Below are positions 16,556 to 25,631 of a stretch of 64,000 nucleotides of DNA, piece after piece. Position 1 is the first letter of the stretch, and every line of letters starts with the position of its first letter. The position numbers and the translations under genes were made by a program. Source of the DNA: Novosphingobium sp. 32-60-15 (GTDB lineage Bacteria; Pseudomonadota; Alphaproteobacteria; Sphingomonadales; Sphingomonadaceae); assembly GCF_002280675.1 (NCBI RefSeq), contig NZ_NCEN01000014.1, positions 21,766 to 85,765 of the forward strand. Direction: 5' to 3'. The notes beneath the pieces were generated by a model that was not told the origin of the DNA, searched no databases, and saw nothing but the letters and a program-made list of their open reading frames with translations.

Positions 16556-19501
16556 ATGAAGGGTTTTGCAAGGCGCGCGCGTTCCATCAGCGCCGTCAGC
16601 GTTTCGGCGCTGGCGTTGTTGAGCAGTGCTCAGCCGGTTTTTGCACAAACTGCCGACGAAATTTCCAACGACAGCGAAAATGCCATTGTGGTTACAGGCA
16701 TTCGCGCCAGCCTTAAGCAATCGCTTGATATCAAGCGTGCAGGACAAGGTGTTGTTGATGCGATCTCGGCAGAAGATATTGGCAAATTCCCGGACACCAA
16801 CCTTGCAGAATCGCTCCAGCGCATCACCGGTGTGTCGATTGACCGTAACAGCGGTGAAGGGTCGACCGTAACCGTTCGCGGCTTCGGTCCAGACTTCAAC
16901 CTTGTCGTCCTCAACGGCCGCCAAATGCCAACTTCAACCCTTGGCGGCAGCAACGCCGCGCCTGCCTCGCGCAGCTTTGACTTCGGCAACCTTGCCTCCG
17001 AAGGTATTTCCGGAGTTGAAGTTTACAAGTCGGGCCGTGCCACGCTGGCTTCGGGTGGCATCGGTTCGGTCATCAACATCAAGACCGCCCGCCCGCTGGA
17101 CCGCGAAGGTTTCCAGGGCAGCATCGGCGCAAAGGCCGTTTACGATACGTCACGCTTTGACAGCAAGCCGATCACGCCCGAAGTTTCGGGCATCATCAGC
17201 AACACCTTTGCCGATGGCCGCATCGGCATCCTGTTGAGCGGTTCATACCAGTTGCGCAAGGGCAGCCAGGCGCAATTCAATGCCGGTTGGCGCGAAGGCT
17301 ATCTGGGCAACGAAAACAACTGGGGTTCACTGGCGATGGAGGGCAGCCCGGGCTTTGCCAACATCACCAACCGCCCCGGCCCCACAGATACCTATCAGGT
17401 CACGCAAAACGCCGGATACGATTTCACCTCGTTCACACGTGAACGCATCAACGGCCAAGCCGTATTGCAGTTCAAGCCAACCGATACGCTGGTCGCAACG
17501 GTGGATTACACCTATTCATCGAACAAGATCGATGCGCGCACCAACAGCATCGGCGTATGGTTCAACCACGGCGACACCAGCAGCAGTTGGACCGATGGCC
17601 CTGCGGCAGGCCCGAACTTCTATGCAGAGCAATTTGGTCCGGGCAAGGATCTGGCCATTACCGGTGCGGTGGCGGCCAACCGTTCGGAAAACAATTCAAT
17701 CGGCGGCAACCTGAAGTGGGATGGCCCCGGCGGTCTTCGTCTTGAACTGGACGGACACCACTCCACTGCTGAAAGCAAGCCGACATCGCCTTATGGCAGC
17801 GGTATCGCGGTGGGCAGCGCCATCTTTGGCGTCCAATCACAGCGGGTTGATTTTACCAGCGACATGCCGGTGATCTCGGTCGCGATGTTCCCCGGATCTG
17901 AAATCAACGCTGCAAATATCCGTCCGGCTGGCAACGCTTTCCGCAACGCCTATATGCGCGATGAAATCAACGAAGTGTCGCTCAAGGGCGGCTATGACTT
18001 TGATTCATCGATCATCGACAGCCTCGATTTCGGCGTAACCTATACCGACAACAAAGTCCGCTCGGCATTCGGCGTTATCCAGAATGACACGTGGGGCGGC
18101 ACGCTTTCCAGCGCTGACACGCCTGATGGCCTGTTCGGCATCACCAACCTGTCAGCAGACTTGAAGGGAATGGCAGGTTCTAACGACCCCGCACTCATCC
18201 CGAACTACTTCCAGGTTGATACCGTCGGGCTGATCAAATTGCTCGATACTTCCTTGGGCATTTGCGCATCGGCGCAGACAGCAGGAACGTGTCTGGCAAA
18301 GTATACCGCCGACCGCACCGTGCGTGAAAAGACCTGGGCGCCATATATCCAGTCAACACACAAGTTTGATCTGGGCGAAGACGTGGCGAACCTGCGTCTG
18401 GGTCTGCGTTATGAACGAACGACCATCGATTCCACAGCGCTTGTTCCAATCCCGACAGGTACGGTTTGGACCGGCGGTAATGAAACCGCCATTGTCTATG
18501 GCACTGCGCAAGCGGCAGCCTCGCTTTCCGGCCGCTATGAAAACTGGTTGCCAGCTATCGATTTCGACATGTCGCCGATCCGAAACGTGAAGCTGCGTGC
18601 ATCATACAGCCACACCATCACGCGTCCCGATTATGGCAGCATGCAAGGCGGCACCACGCTGGATTCACCGATCCGTATCGGTGGCAGCACCGGTGCCAGC
18701 GGCAACCCCGGCTTGTTGCCCTACAAATCGAAGAACATCGATCTGTCGGCTGAATGGTATTATGGCCCGACCAGCTACATCTCGGTTGGCTACTTCCACA
18801 AAAACGTCGGCAACTTTATCAGCCAGACACAGGTCAACACGCCTGCATTCGCGCTGACCAATGCTGCTGCCGGTGCTGATGCGACCGCTGCTCGGACTGC
18901 ACTCGGGGCAAATGCTTCTGCGGCAGACATTGTTGCTTTCATTGCTGCGCGCAATCCTTCGTCGTTCAACAGCGCATTCAATGGCATCAACGGCCAAGCG
19001 ACAGATCCACTGGTGAACTTCATCATCACCCGTCCCGCCAATAGCGATCAAAAGGCCAAGCTGTCCGGTTGGGAGTTTGCCATCCAGCACACCTTCTGGG
19101 AAACAGGCTTTGGTACGATCTTGAACTACACGATTGTGAACAGCGATACGCAGTTCGATAATACCCAGCGTTACACTGTGCCGCAGTTCGCCGTTCGGGG
19201 CGTAAGCGATAGCGCCAACGCGGTATTGTATTACGACAAGAACGGAATGCAGGCGCGTGTTGCCTATAACTGGCGCGGATCATTCCTGAGCGACTACGGC
19301 TTCGATCCCTTCTACACCAATGGGTATGGTCAGTTTGACGTCAGCGCGAGTTATGAGTTCGATCAAGGCGTGACCGTATTCGTTGAAGGTATCAACGTGA
19401 CAAACGCTGACCGCAGTGGCCATATGCGCAATAGCCAGACGGTGTTCTTCTCGGCACCCGGTTACGCCCGCTACGCTGCTGGAGCCCGCTTCAAGTTCTG
19501 A
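16556..19501 (+). CDS. TonB-dependent receptor (Caulobacter/sphingomonad sugar type)
   Basis: A 981-residue outer-membrane receptor for TonB-driven uptake. A signal peptide ending near VFAQ is followed by the TonB-box region NAIVVTGIRASLKQSLDIKR, the plug domain (DAISAEDIGKFPDTNLAESL, QRITGVSIDR, TVRGFGPDFNLVVLNGR) and a long beta-barrel ending in ..YARYAAGARFKF with a terminal aromatic. This subtype commonly imports oligosaccharides, and with the GH3 and sugar permease genes downstream a glucan or glucoside oligomer is likely. It starts with ATG after GGGGAG. Two probable operators lie 40-70 bases upstream and an intrinsic terminator directly after it, so it may be expressed more strongly than the halogenase-like genes behind it. 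Confidence 0.93.
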   Translation: MKGFARRARSISAVSVSALALLSSAQPVFAQTADEISNDSENAIVVTGIRASLKQSLDIKRAGQGVVDAISAEDIGKFPDTNLAESLQRITGVSIDRNSGEGSTVTVRGFGPDFNLVVLNGRQMPTSTLGGSNAAPASRSFDFGNLASEGISGVEVYKSGRATLASGGIGSVINIKTARPLDREGFQGSIGAKAVYDTSRFDSKPITPEVSGIISNTFADGRIGILLSGSYQLRKGSQAQFNAGWREGYLGNENNWGSLAMEGSPGFANITNRPGPTDTYQVTQNAGYDFTSFTRERINGQAVLQFKPTDTLVATVDYTYSSNKIDARTNSIGVWFNHGDTSSSWTDGPAAGPNFYAEQFGPGKDLAITGAVAANRSENNSIGGNLKWDGPGGLRLELDGHHSTAESKPTSPYGSGIAVGSAIFGVQSQRVDFTSDMPVISVAMFPGSEINAANIRPAGNAFRNAYMRDEINEVSLKGGYDFDSSIIDSLDFGVTYTDNKVRSAFGVIQNDTWGGTLSSADTPDGLFGITNLSADLKGMAGSNDPALIPNYFQVDTVGLIKLLDTSLGICASAQTAGTCLAKYTADRTVREKTWAPYIQSTHKFDLGEDVANLRLGLRYERTTIDSTALVPIPTGTVWTGGNETAIVYGTAQAAASLSGRYENWLPAIDFDMSPIRNVKLRASYSHTITRPDYGSMQGGTTLDSPIRIGGSTGASGNPGLLPYKSKNIDLSAEWYYGPTSYISVGYFHKNVGNFISQTQVNTPAFALTNAAAGADATAARTALGANASAADIVAFIAARNPSSFNSAFNGINGQATDPLVNFIITRPANSDQKAKLSGWEFAIQHTFWETGFGTILNYTIVNSDTQFDNTQRYTVPQFAVRGVSDSANAVLYYDKNGMQARVAYNWRGSFLSDYGFDPFYTNGYGQFDVSASYEFDQGVTVFVEGINVTNADRSGHMRNSQTVFFSAPGYARYAAGARFKF

Positions 19502-19533
19502 TCCATCAGTAAAGCCTGAGGGTCGCATGAATG

Positions 19534-19570
19534 AGAGCCGCACCGCATTGCAGTGCGGCTCTTGTTCTTT
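19534..19570 (+). terminator. Rho-independent terminator/attenuator after TonB receptor
   Basis: A perfect 10-bp stem AGAGCCGCAC (19534-19543) and GTGCGGCTCT (19553-19562) with a 9-base loop is followed by TGTTCTTT. It lies between the receptor stop and the first halogenase-like gene, all in the same direction, so it probably ends or attenuates the receptor transcript. It also argues that the halogenase-like gene starts at 19621 and not upstream. Confidence 0.85.
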
Positions 19571-19620
19571 GGAAGCTTCACATATGGCAGCGGACAAATG
19601 TGCGCTATGATCGAACCGAC

Positions 19621-21168
19621 ATGAACGCAGAAATCCAACGGGTTATCATTGTTGGCGGCGGCACCGCCGGATGGCTGTCGGCGTGTCAGCTGGCGGCCAA
19701 GCGGCCTGAATTGTCGGTCACGCTGGTCGAGGCGCCCGATATCCCCACCATCGGCGTTGGTGAAGGCACTTGGCCGACAATGCGCGGCACGCTGGCTTCT
19801 ATCGGCATTGATGAGGCCGAATTCATAAGCTGCTGCGATGCGTCATTCAAACAAGGCTCACGCTTTGATGGCTGGGTCACCGGCGGCGCAGACGATAGCT
19901 ATCTGCACCCCTTCACCCCGCCGCCGCCTTACGCCACAGAAGCCTTGGTGGCCGCATGGGCCGCGCGCAACACGGAATGCGCCCTGCCCTATGCCGATGC
20001 GATGACCGCACAAGCCGCCGCCGTGGCGCGAAATCTTGCGCCGCGCCAGGCAGCTATGCCCGGATATGCAGGCGCGCTGAATTACGCCTACCATCTTGAT
20101 GCCGGAAAATTTGCCGCACTGCTGATGCGCCATGCAACCCGTCGGCTGGGCGTGACACACATCGCCACGCGGGTCACCGATGTGACGAAATCGGCAAATG
20201 GCAACCTTGCTGTACTTGTCACTGATGATGCAGGCACAATCCCCGGCGATCTTTTCATCGATTGCACCGGACTGGCGGGCCTGTTGATCGGCAAGCATTG
20301 CGGAGTGGATTGGATCGACCGCAGCGATGTGCTTTTCAATGACACCGCGCTGGCGGTGCAAGTGCCGGTGCTGCCCGATAGCGCGATTGCCTCTGCCACA
20401 ATCGCCACGGCACATGAGGCCGGATGGATCTGGGATATCGGGCTCCCCGGACGGCGCGGCATCGGCTGCATTTATGCCTCGCGCTTTATGGATGAAAATG
20501 GAGCGCGCGCGGTACTGGCAGACTATATCGCAAAGGCAGTGCCGGGCGCAGATATAGCCGGGCTTTCCCCGCGCAAGATCAGCTTCCCGACCGGGCACCG
20601 TGAACAGTTCTGGCGCGGAAATTGCGTTGCCGTTGGTCTGTCTGCGGGTTTCCTTGAACCGCTGGAAGCGTCAGCCATCGTGATGATAGAGCTTTCGTTG
20701 CAGGCCCTGTGCGCCAATTTTCCCCAAAGCCGCGCTGTCCTGCCAATACATGCCGAACGTTTCAACGCGCTGTTCCGCTATCGCTGGGACCGGATCATCG
20801 AATTCCTCAAGCTGCATTACCTGCCCAGCCAACGCAGTGAGCCATACTGGCTGGCGCAGCGTGATCCTGCACATGTGCCACCCCGGCTTGCTGCGTTGAT
20901 GGAGTTGTGGCGCGATCAACCGCCATCGGATTGGGACTTCCCCCAGGCACACGAGATTTTTCCCGCCGAAAGCCATGCTTATGTGCTTTACGGTATGGGC
21001 TTTTCTCCGCCGCCCTTTGCAGGAGCCAATGCCGGAAACATTGCCGAAGCCCGGCAACGGCTGGATGAAGTGGCCCATCGTTCGCGCGCGCTTGCATCAG
21101 CCTTGCCCACGAACAGCGCCTTGTTGCCCAAGGCCTGTGTCGAACCCGTTTTGGAAAGTCTGCCATGA
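19621..21168 (+). CDS. Tryptophan-halogenase-family flavoprotein 1
   Basis: A 515-residue member of the flavin-dependent (tryptophan 7-) halogenase family. The FAD-binding GGGTAG is at residues 12-17. The lysine corresponding to the halogenase active-site Lys is in ASFKQGSRF (K77), and the glutamate in AGFLEPLEA is E346. The family motif WxWxIP reads WIWDIG (W269, W271, I273, then Gly instead of Pro), so the core is kept but altered. Genes of this kind next to TonB receptors and SapC are common in sphingomonads, Caulobacter and Xanthomonas; BrvH of Brevundimonas is one that halogenates indole in vitro. Its true substrate here is unknown. It is the first gene of a tightly coupled four-gene series. 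Confidence 0.85.
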   Translation: MNAEIQRVIIVGGGTAGWLSACQLAAKRPELSVTLVEAPDIPTIGVGEGTWPTMRGTLASIGIDEAEFISCCDASFKQGSRFDGWVTGGADDSYLHPFTPPPPYATEALVAAWAARNTECALPYADAMTAQAAAVARNLAPRQAAMPGYAGALNYAYHLDAGKFAALLMRHATRRLGVTHIATRVTDVTKSANGNLAVLVTDDAGTIPGDLFIDCTGLAGLLIGKHCGVDWIDRSDVLFNDTALAVQVPVLPDSAIASATIATAHEAGWIWDIGLPGRRGIGCIYASRFMDENGARAVLADYIAKAVPGADIAGLSPRKISFPTGHREQFWRGNCVAVGLSAGFLEPLEASAIVMIELSLQALCANFPQSRAVLPIHAERFNALFRYRWDRIIEFLKLHYLPSQRSEPYWLAQRDPAHVPPRLAALMELWRDQPPSDWDFPQAHEIFPAESHAYVLYGMGFSPPPFAGANAGNIAEARQRLDEVAHRSRALASALPTNSALLPKACVEPVLESLP

Positions 21169-21887
21169 GCCAGCATGTCATTGTCGATTCTGTAACCCAC
21201 CGCGATCTGCGTGTGCTTGATACTGCGTCAGCCGCGCTGGGCGATAATGTGATGGCAGCCCTTGCCACGCCGCACGAATTCCGTGCGTTGCAGGCGTACT
21301 ATCCCATTGTTTTCCGTCGTGATCTGGCCACCGGACAAGTCTCTGCCCTCGCCCTATTTGGGTTTGAAAATGGCGAGAACCTGTTCCTTGAAGGCAACCG
21401 CTGGGATGCGCCTTGCAAGCCTTTGGCGCACGCGGTCCAGCCGTTCCTGATCGGGCGCGCAGAAGGCGCGGATGATTTGGGGCAAGTGCACATCGATCTG
21501 GATCATCCGCGCGTCAGCCAGGCAAACGGCGGTGGCGTACGGTTGTTTGACGAGGACGGCCGGCCAAGCCCGCTATTGGAAAATGCCGCGCAATTGCTGG
21601 GTGATCTGGATGGTGCCTATCGTGCCAGCGGAGCGTTCTTTGCTGCGATTGAACGCTATGATCTGCTGGAGCCATTCACGCTTGAAGTCCCGCTGGTTGA
21701 TGGATCAAAGCATACACTTGTGGGCTTTTTGGCGATCAATGAGGACAAATTGCGCGCATTGGACGGCGCTGCCTTGGCTGAACTGCACCGCGACGGACAT
21801 CTGATGCCGCTATTCATGGCACTGGCTTCGGTCAGCCAGTTTGGCGGGCTGGTGGCGCGCCGCAATGCACGGATTTCCGGCGCGTGA
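21165..21887 (+). CDS. SapC family protein
   Basis: A 240-residue SapC-family protein. The family is recognised from the N-terminal [28 protein letters not shown] region, [20 protein letters not shown], and the long second half with [23 protein letters not shown]. The name comes from a Campylobacter S-layer transport locus; in alphaproteobacteria these genes nearly always accompany TonB receptors and halogenase-like genes, and their function is not established. The ATG at 21165 overlaps the halogenase stop (ATGA), and its own stop overlaps the next start, so the series is translationally coupled. No signal peptide or membrane segment is visible. Confidence 0.85.
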   Translation: MSQHVIVDSVTHRDLRVLDTASAALGDNVMAALATPHEFRALQAYYPIVFRRDLATGQVSALALFGFENGENLFLEGNRWDAPCKPLAHAVQPFLIGRAEGADDLGQVHIDLDHPRVSQANGGGVRLFDEDGRPSPLLENAAQLLGDLDGAYRASGAFFAAIERYDLLEPFTLEVPLVDGSKHTLVGFLAINEDKLRALDGAALAELHRDGHLMPLFMALASVSQFGGLVARRNARISGA

Positions 21888-22894
21888 TCCAAAACTTGCC
21901 GCCTGTTGCCGAAGTGACGGTGGCAGATGCCGCAGCGCTTGACGCGGCAATCGCAGGCGCAGACCAGCCGTTTGTCGTGCGCGGTTTGGTGGCTGATTGG
22001 CCGCTTGTCCAAGCCGCAAAACGCTCAGCCCGCGAGGCGCGCGCACATTTGCTGGCCCATGCGCGTGATCGTGATTTTGCAGTGTCGATGGGTGATCCGC
22101 AGGCGGGCGGGCGGCTGTTCTATGACGCCGACATGCAGATGAATTTCCGCATGGCCCATGGCCGGCTCGACAAGATATTTGCCGGTTTCGATGCAGCCGA
22201 GGCACACCCTGTTGTGCCCACCGTGTACCTTGCATCGATTGATATCGAACAGTTTTTCGATGGGCTCGGCAGCGCCAACCCGATGCCCCTGTCACCGCGC
22301 GATGCGCTGGCCAGCATATGGATCGGCACACCGACAAAGATTGCGGCGCATAACGATTTTCCCGACAATCTGGCGTGTTGCGCAGTGGGCCAACGCCGGT
22401 TCACGCTGTTCCCGCCCGACCAGTTCCGCAATCTCTATCTCGGCCCGATTGACAACACTCCGGCCGGGCGCGCCGTGAGCATGGTGGATCTGGCTGCGCC
22501 GGACCTTGCCACTTATCCCCGCTTCGCCGATGCAATGGCCAGTGCCATGGTTGCCGATCTGGAACCGGGCGACGCACTGTATATCCCGTCGCTGTGGTAC
22601 CACCATGTCGAGGCCAGCGCGCCATTCAACGTGCTGATCAATTACTGGTGGCGCGATACGCCGCGCTTTCTGGGCCAGCCGCAGAACGCGCTCAATCATG
22701 CCATTCTGGCGATCCGCGATCTGCCGCCAGCGCAGCGGGATGTCTGGCGCGCAATGTTCGAACATTATGTCTTTTCGGGCGGCGCAGACGCTGCCGCCCA
22801 CATTCCGCCACCCGCACAAGGCGTTCTTGCACCATTTGATGCGCAAAGTGCCGGTCGCATGAACGCCTTTCTCCTGCGCAGTTTCAGCCAATGA
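21884..22894 (+). CDS. Cupin-like (JmjC-type, Cupin_8) protein
   Basis: A 336-residue protein of the JmjC-like cupin_8 family, the group of Fe(II)/2-oxoglutarate-dependent hydroxylases. The metal-binding HxD is present as AAHNDFPDN (H156, D158), and the distal His as YIPSLWYHHVEA (H240 or H241) on a predicted beta strand after LEPGDALYIP. The N-terminal ADQPFVVRGLVADWPLV matches the family's 'P-x-V-x-R-G' beginning. GTG start overlapping the SapC stop (GTGA). Families like this hydroxylate protein side chains or small molecules; here a partner among the receptor, SapC or the halogenase-like proteins is possible, but this is inference. Confidence 0.82.
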   Translation: MIQNLPPVAEVTVADAAALDAAIAGADQPFVVRGLVADWPLVQAAKRSAREARAHLLAHARDRDFAVSMGDPQAGGRLFYDADMQMNFRMAHGRLDKIFAGFDAAEAHPVVPTVYLASIDIEQFFDGLGSANPMPLSPRDALASIWIGTPTKIAAHNDFPDNLACCAVGQRRFTLFPPDQFRNLYLGPIDNTPAGRAVSMVDLAAPDLATYPRFADAMASAMVADLEPGDALYIPSLWYHHVEASAPFNVLINYWWRDTPRFLGQPQNALNHAILAIRDLPPAQRDVWRAMFEHYVFSGGADAAAHIPPPAQGVLAPFDAQSAGRMNAFLLRSFSQ

Positions 22895-22908
22895 CCAAAG
22901 GACAGACC

Positions 22909-24411
22909 ATGGAAATGCCAACTCTGCCTCGCCGGATCGTAATTGCCGGTGGCGGTACATCGGGCTGGATGGCTGCGGCGGCAATCGCCCGCACGCTGGG
23001 TCCGGTGGTCGAAGTGACGCTGGTTGAATCCGATGCAATTGGCACAATCGGCGTGGGTGAAAGCACCATCCCGCCGCTGGTTGCCTATAACCGCCTGCTG
23101 GGCATTGGCGAGGCCGAGTTCATGAAGGCGACGCAGGCCACCTTCAAACTTGGTATCATGTTTGAAAACTGGAAGGATGTGGGGGAGCGTTATTTCCACT
23201 CGTTCGGCGGCACGGGCAAGGATCATTGGTCAGCAGGGTTCCAGCATTTCTGGATGCACGGCAAGACCCAGGGCCACACAGAGCCTTATGACGATTACTG
23301 CCTTGAACTGAAAGCAGCCGAAGCGGGTAAGTTCGCACACTTGCCCGATGACCGGATCAATTACGCCTATCAGCTCGATTCATCGCTCTATGGTGCCTTT
23401 TTGCGCACAATGGCCGAAGCGGACGGCTGCAAGAGGGTTGAAGGCCGCATTGCCCACGTTGAACTTGACGGCGCGACCGGCGATATCGCTGCGCTGTTGC
23501 TGGATGGCGGGCGCCGCATCGAAGGTGACCTGTTCGTAGACTGCACTGGCTTCCGCGCGCTATTGATCGAAGGCGCGCTTCATGCCGGGTACGATGATTG
23601 GAGCCACTGGCTGCCCTGCGATGGCGCAGTGGCCATTCAAACTGCCAGCGTGCGCCCGCCAGTGCCGTATACCCGCGCCATTGCGCATGAGGCAGGCTGG
23701 CAATGGCGCATCCCGCTTCAGCACCGTGCGGGCAACGGCATCGTCTATTGCAGCCGCTACATGGACCGCGATGCCGCACTTGAGCGGTTGCTGGGCACGA
23801 TTGAAGGCAAGACGCTGACCGAACCGAACTTCATTTCGTTCAAAACGGGCGCGCGGCGCAAGCAATGGCACCGCAACTGCATCGCGGTGGGGCTGTCAGG
23901 CGGGTTCATGGAGCCGCTGGAATCCACCAGCATCCACCTTATCCAGCGCGCCGTTTTGCGCCTGTTGCGCATGCTTCCGGCAGGACGCCCCAGCGAACGT
24001 GACATCGCCGAATTCAACGATCAGCAGTTTACCGACATGGAGCAGATCCGCGACTTCCTGATCCTGCACTACAAGGCGACCGAGCGGACTGACAGCCCGT
24101 TCTGGCGGCACTGCGCATCGCTGGAAGTGCCCGACAGTCTTGAACAAAAGATCGAACTGTTTCGCGAAACCGGCCGTGTCTTCCGGCGCAACGAAGAACT
24201 GTTTGCCGAAAACAGCTGGGTGCAAGTGATGATGGGCCAAGGGATCATGCCGCAAAGCTATCATCCCGTAGCCGCCAAGCTGAGCAATGACGAACTGGCC
24301 TATCTGCTCGCTTCCTTGCGCGATAACGTTGCCCGCACCGTGGCCGGTATGCCTGAACACTTTGCCTATGTTTCGCACTATTGCGGTGTGCGTGAGGCGC
24401 AAGTTGCATGA
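22909..24411 (+). CDS. Tryptophan-halogenase-family flavoprotein 2
   Basis: A 500-residue second halogenase-family flavoprotein, with GGGTSG (residues 14-19), ESTIPPL, the active-site-type lysine in TFKLGIMFENW (K80), an intact WQWRIP motif (264-269), and GGFMEPLEST with the catalytic-type Glu (E335). It keeps all family hallmarks, unlike the first copy, in which the motif's Pro is Gly. An ATG at 22891 overlaps the cupin stop, but AAAGGA lies 6 bases before the ATG at 22909, so I prefer the latter. It closes the series halogenase - SapC - cupin - halogenase. Whether it halogenates, epoxidises or only binds flavin is not known. Confidence 0.87.
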   Translation: MEMPTLPRRIVIAGGGTSGWMAAAAIARTLGPVVEVTLVESDAIGTIGVGESTIPPLVAYNRLLGIGEAEFMKATQATFKLGIMFENWKDVGERYFHSFGGTGKDHWSAGFQHFWMHGKTQGHTEPYDDYCLELKAAEAGKFAHLPDDRINYAYQLDSSLYGAFLRTMAEADGCKRVEGRIAHVELDGATGDIAALLLDGGRRIEGDLFVDCTGFRALLIEGALHAGYDDWSHWLPCDGAVAIQTASVRPPVPYTRAIAHEAGWQWRIPLQHRAGNGIVYCSRYMDRDAALERLLGTIEGKTLTEPNFISFKTGARRKQWHRNCIAVGLSGGFMEPLESTSIHLIQRAVLRLLRMLPAGRPSERDIAEFNDQQFTDMEQIRDFLILHYKATERTDSPFWRHCASLEVPDSLEQKIELFRETGRVFRRNEELFAENSWVQVMMGQGIMPQSYHPVAAKLSNDELAYLLASLRDNVARTVAGMPEHFAYVSHYCGVREAQVA

Positions 24412-24572
24412 GCGCAGCACTGATTGCGCTTGCCCGAAGTCCGCAACAAAGGCGGGGTTAAACACAAGGGCTTACCCAAACAGATGGCGGTTGATCGGGT
24501 TCATGTCTGGCAATGCGCCAACGATCCGGCTAACAGTGATCGCTGCAAAGCGAGTGGGGACTAAATCCAAAA

Positions 24573-25631
24573 ATGGCGCGGCGTAAGCAGGCGGTTACGA
24601 TCAAGCATGTTGCGGCCGAGGCCGGTGTATCGCTGCAAACGGTCAGCCGCGTAATCAATAACGAAACCAACGTCCGGCCTGAAATGAAGGTTCGGGTGCA
24701 GGCGGCCATTGATAAGTTGGGCTATGTGCCCTCGATTGCTGCGCAACGGATGAGCGGATCGCGTTCCTATATCATTCTGGCGTTAAATGACCGGGACCGC
24801 ACGATTGCCGATTGGCGCGCGCGACAAGGGACGGACTGGGTCGACCAGATGCTGCTTGGCGGCATGCTCAGTTGCGCGGACCATGGCTATCGCCTGATCA
24901 TCGAACTGGTGGATACGCACAATGACCATGTCGAGCGCGAACTGGCCGCTGCCATTGCAGCGCTCCAACCCGATGGGGTCATTCTTACGCCGCCGCACTC
25001 TGACAATCCGCTGATCACCGGGCTTTTGACGCAACGACAGATCCCGTTTGCCCGCATCGGTTCACGCAGCGACAGCGACGGTATTGCGCTGACCATGGAC
25101 GACGAAGGCGCTGCGCAACAAGCGACGCGGCATCTGCTGGCGCTCGGTCATCGCACCATCGGCTTTATCGCCGGGCCTGCTGATTATCAGCTTTCCAGTT
25201 GGCGCGTCGATGGCTGGCAAGCGGCAATGGCCGAAGCCGGAGCTAGTACCGAAGGCCTGCTTGCCACCGGCGATTTCAGCTATGCTTCAGGCGAATTTGC
25301 AGCACAGACTTTGCTAACCCAGCCGCACCCGCCCACCGCCATTATCGTCAGCAACGACCAGATGGCATTGGCTACGATAGAAGTGGCGCATGCAATGGGG
25401 TTGTCCATTCCCGCTGATTTATCGTTGATTTGTTTCGACAACACTCCGCTCGTGCGCTTTACGCGCCCTCCTCTGACTGCCGTCGACCAACCGGTAGCCG
25501 AGATTACGGCGCGCGCGGTAGAGCTTTTGATTGCCGCGCAGCGTGGTGATTGTCCAGCTTCCACGCCGGTAGTCGTCCCGGCAAGCTTGGTTATTCGCGA
25601 GTCCACCGCCGCGCCGCGTAATGCGGGATAG
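24573..25631 (+). CDS. LacI-family transcriptional regulator
   Basis: A 352-residue repressor-type regulator. The N-terminal helix-turn-helix with hinge reads VTIKHVAAEAGVSLQTVSRV and continues NNETNVRPEMKVRVQAAI, KLGYVPSIAAQRM. A periplasmic-binding-protein-like sugar-sensing domain follows, with GHRTIGFIAGP, RVDGWQAAM, AIIVSNDQMALATIE and LSLICFDNTPLVRFTRPPLT. It sits between the receptor/halogenase series and the GH3 operon, both of which carry the same AACGTTATCA-type sequence in front, so it very likely controls both, with a sugar from the substrate glycan as inducer. I see no such site before its own start (24412-24572). It overlaps the MFS gene by 11 bases. Confidence 0.93.
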   Translation: MARRKQAVTIKHVAAEAGVSLQTVSRVINNETNVRPEMKVRVQAAIDKLGYVPSIAAQRMSGSRSYIILALNDRDRTIADWRARQGTDWVDQMLLGGMLSCADHGYRLIIELVDTHNDHVERELAAAIAALQPDGVILTPPHSDNPLITGLLTQRQIPFARIGSRSDSDGIALTMDDEGAAQQATRHLLALGHRTIGFIAGPADYQLSSWRVDGWQAAMAEAGASTEGLLATGDFSYASGEFAAQTLLTQPHPPTAIIVSNDQMALATIEVAHAMGLSIPADLSLICFDNTPLVRFTRPPLTAVDQPVAEITARAVELLIAAQRGDCPASTPVVVPASLVIRESTAAPRNAG

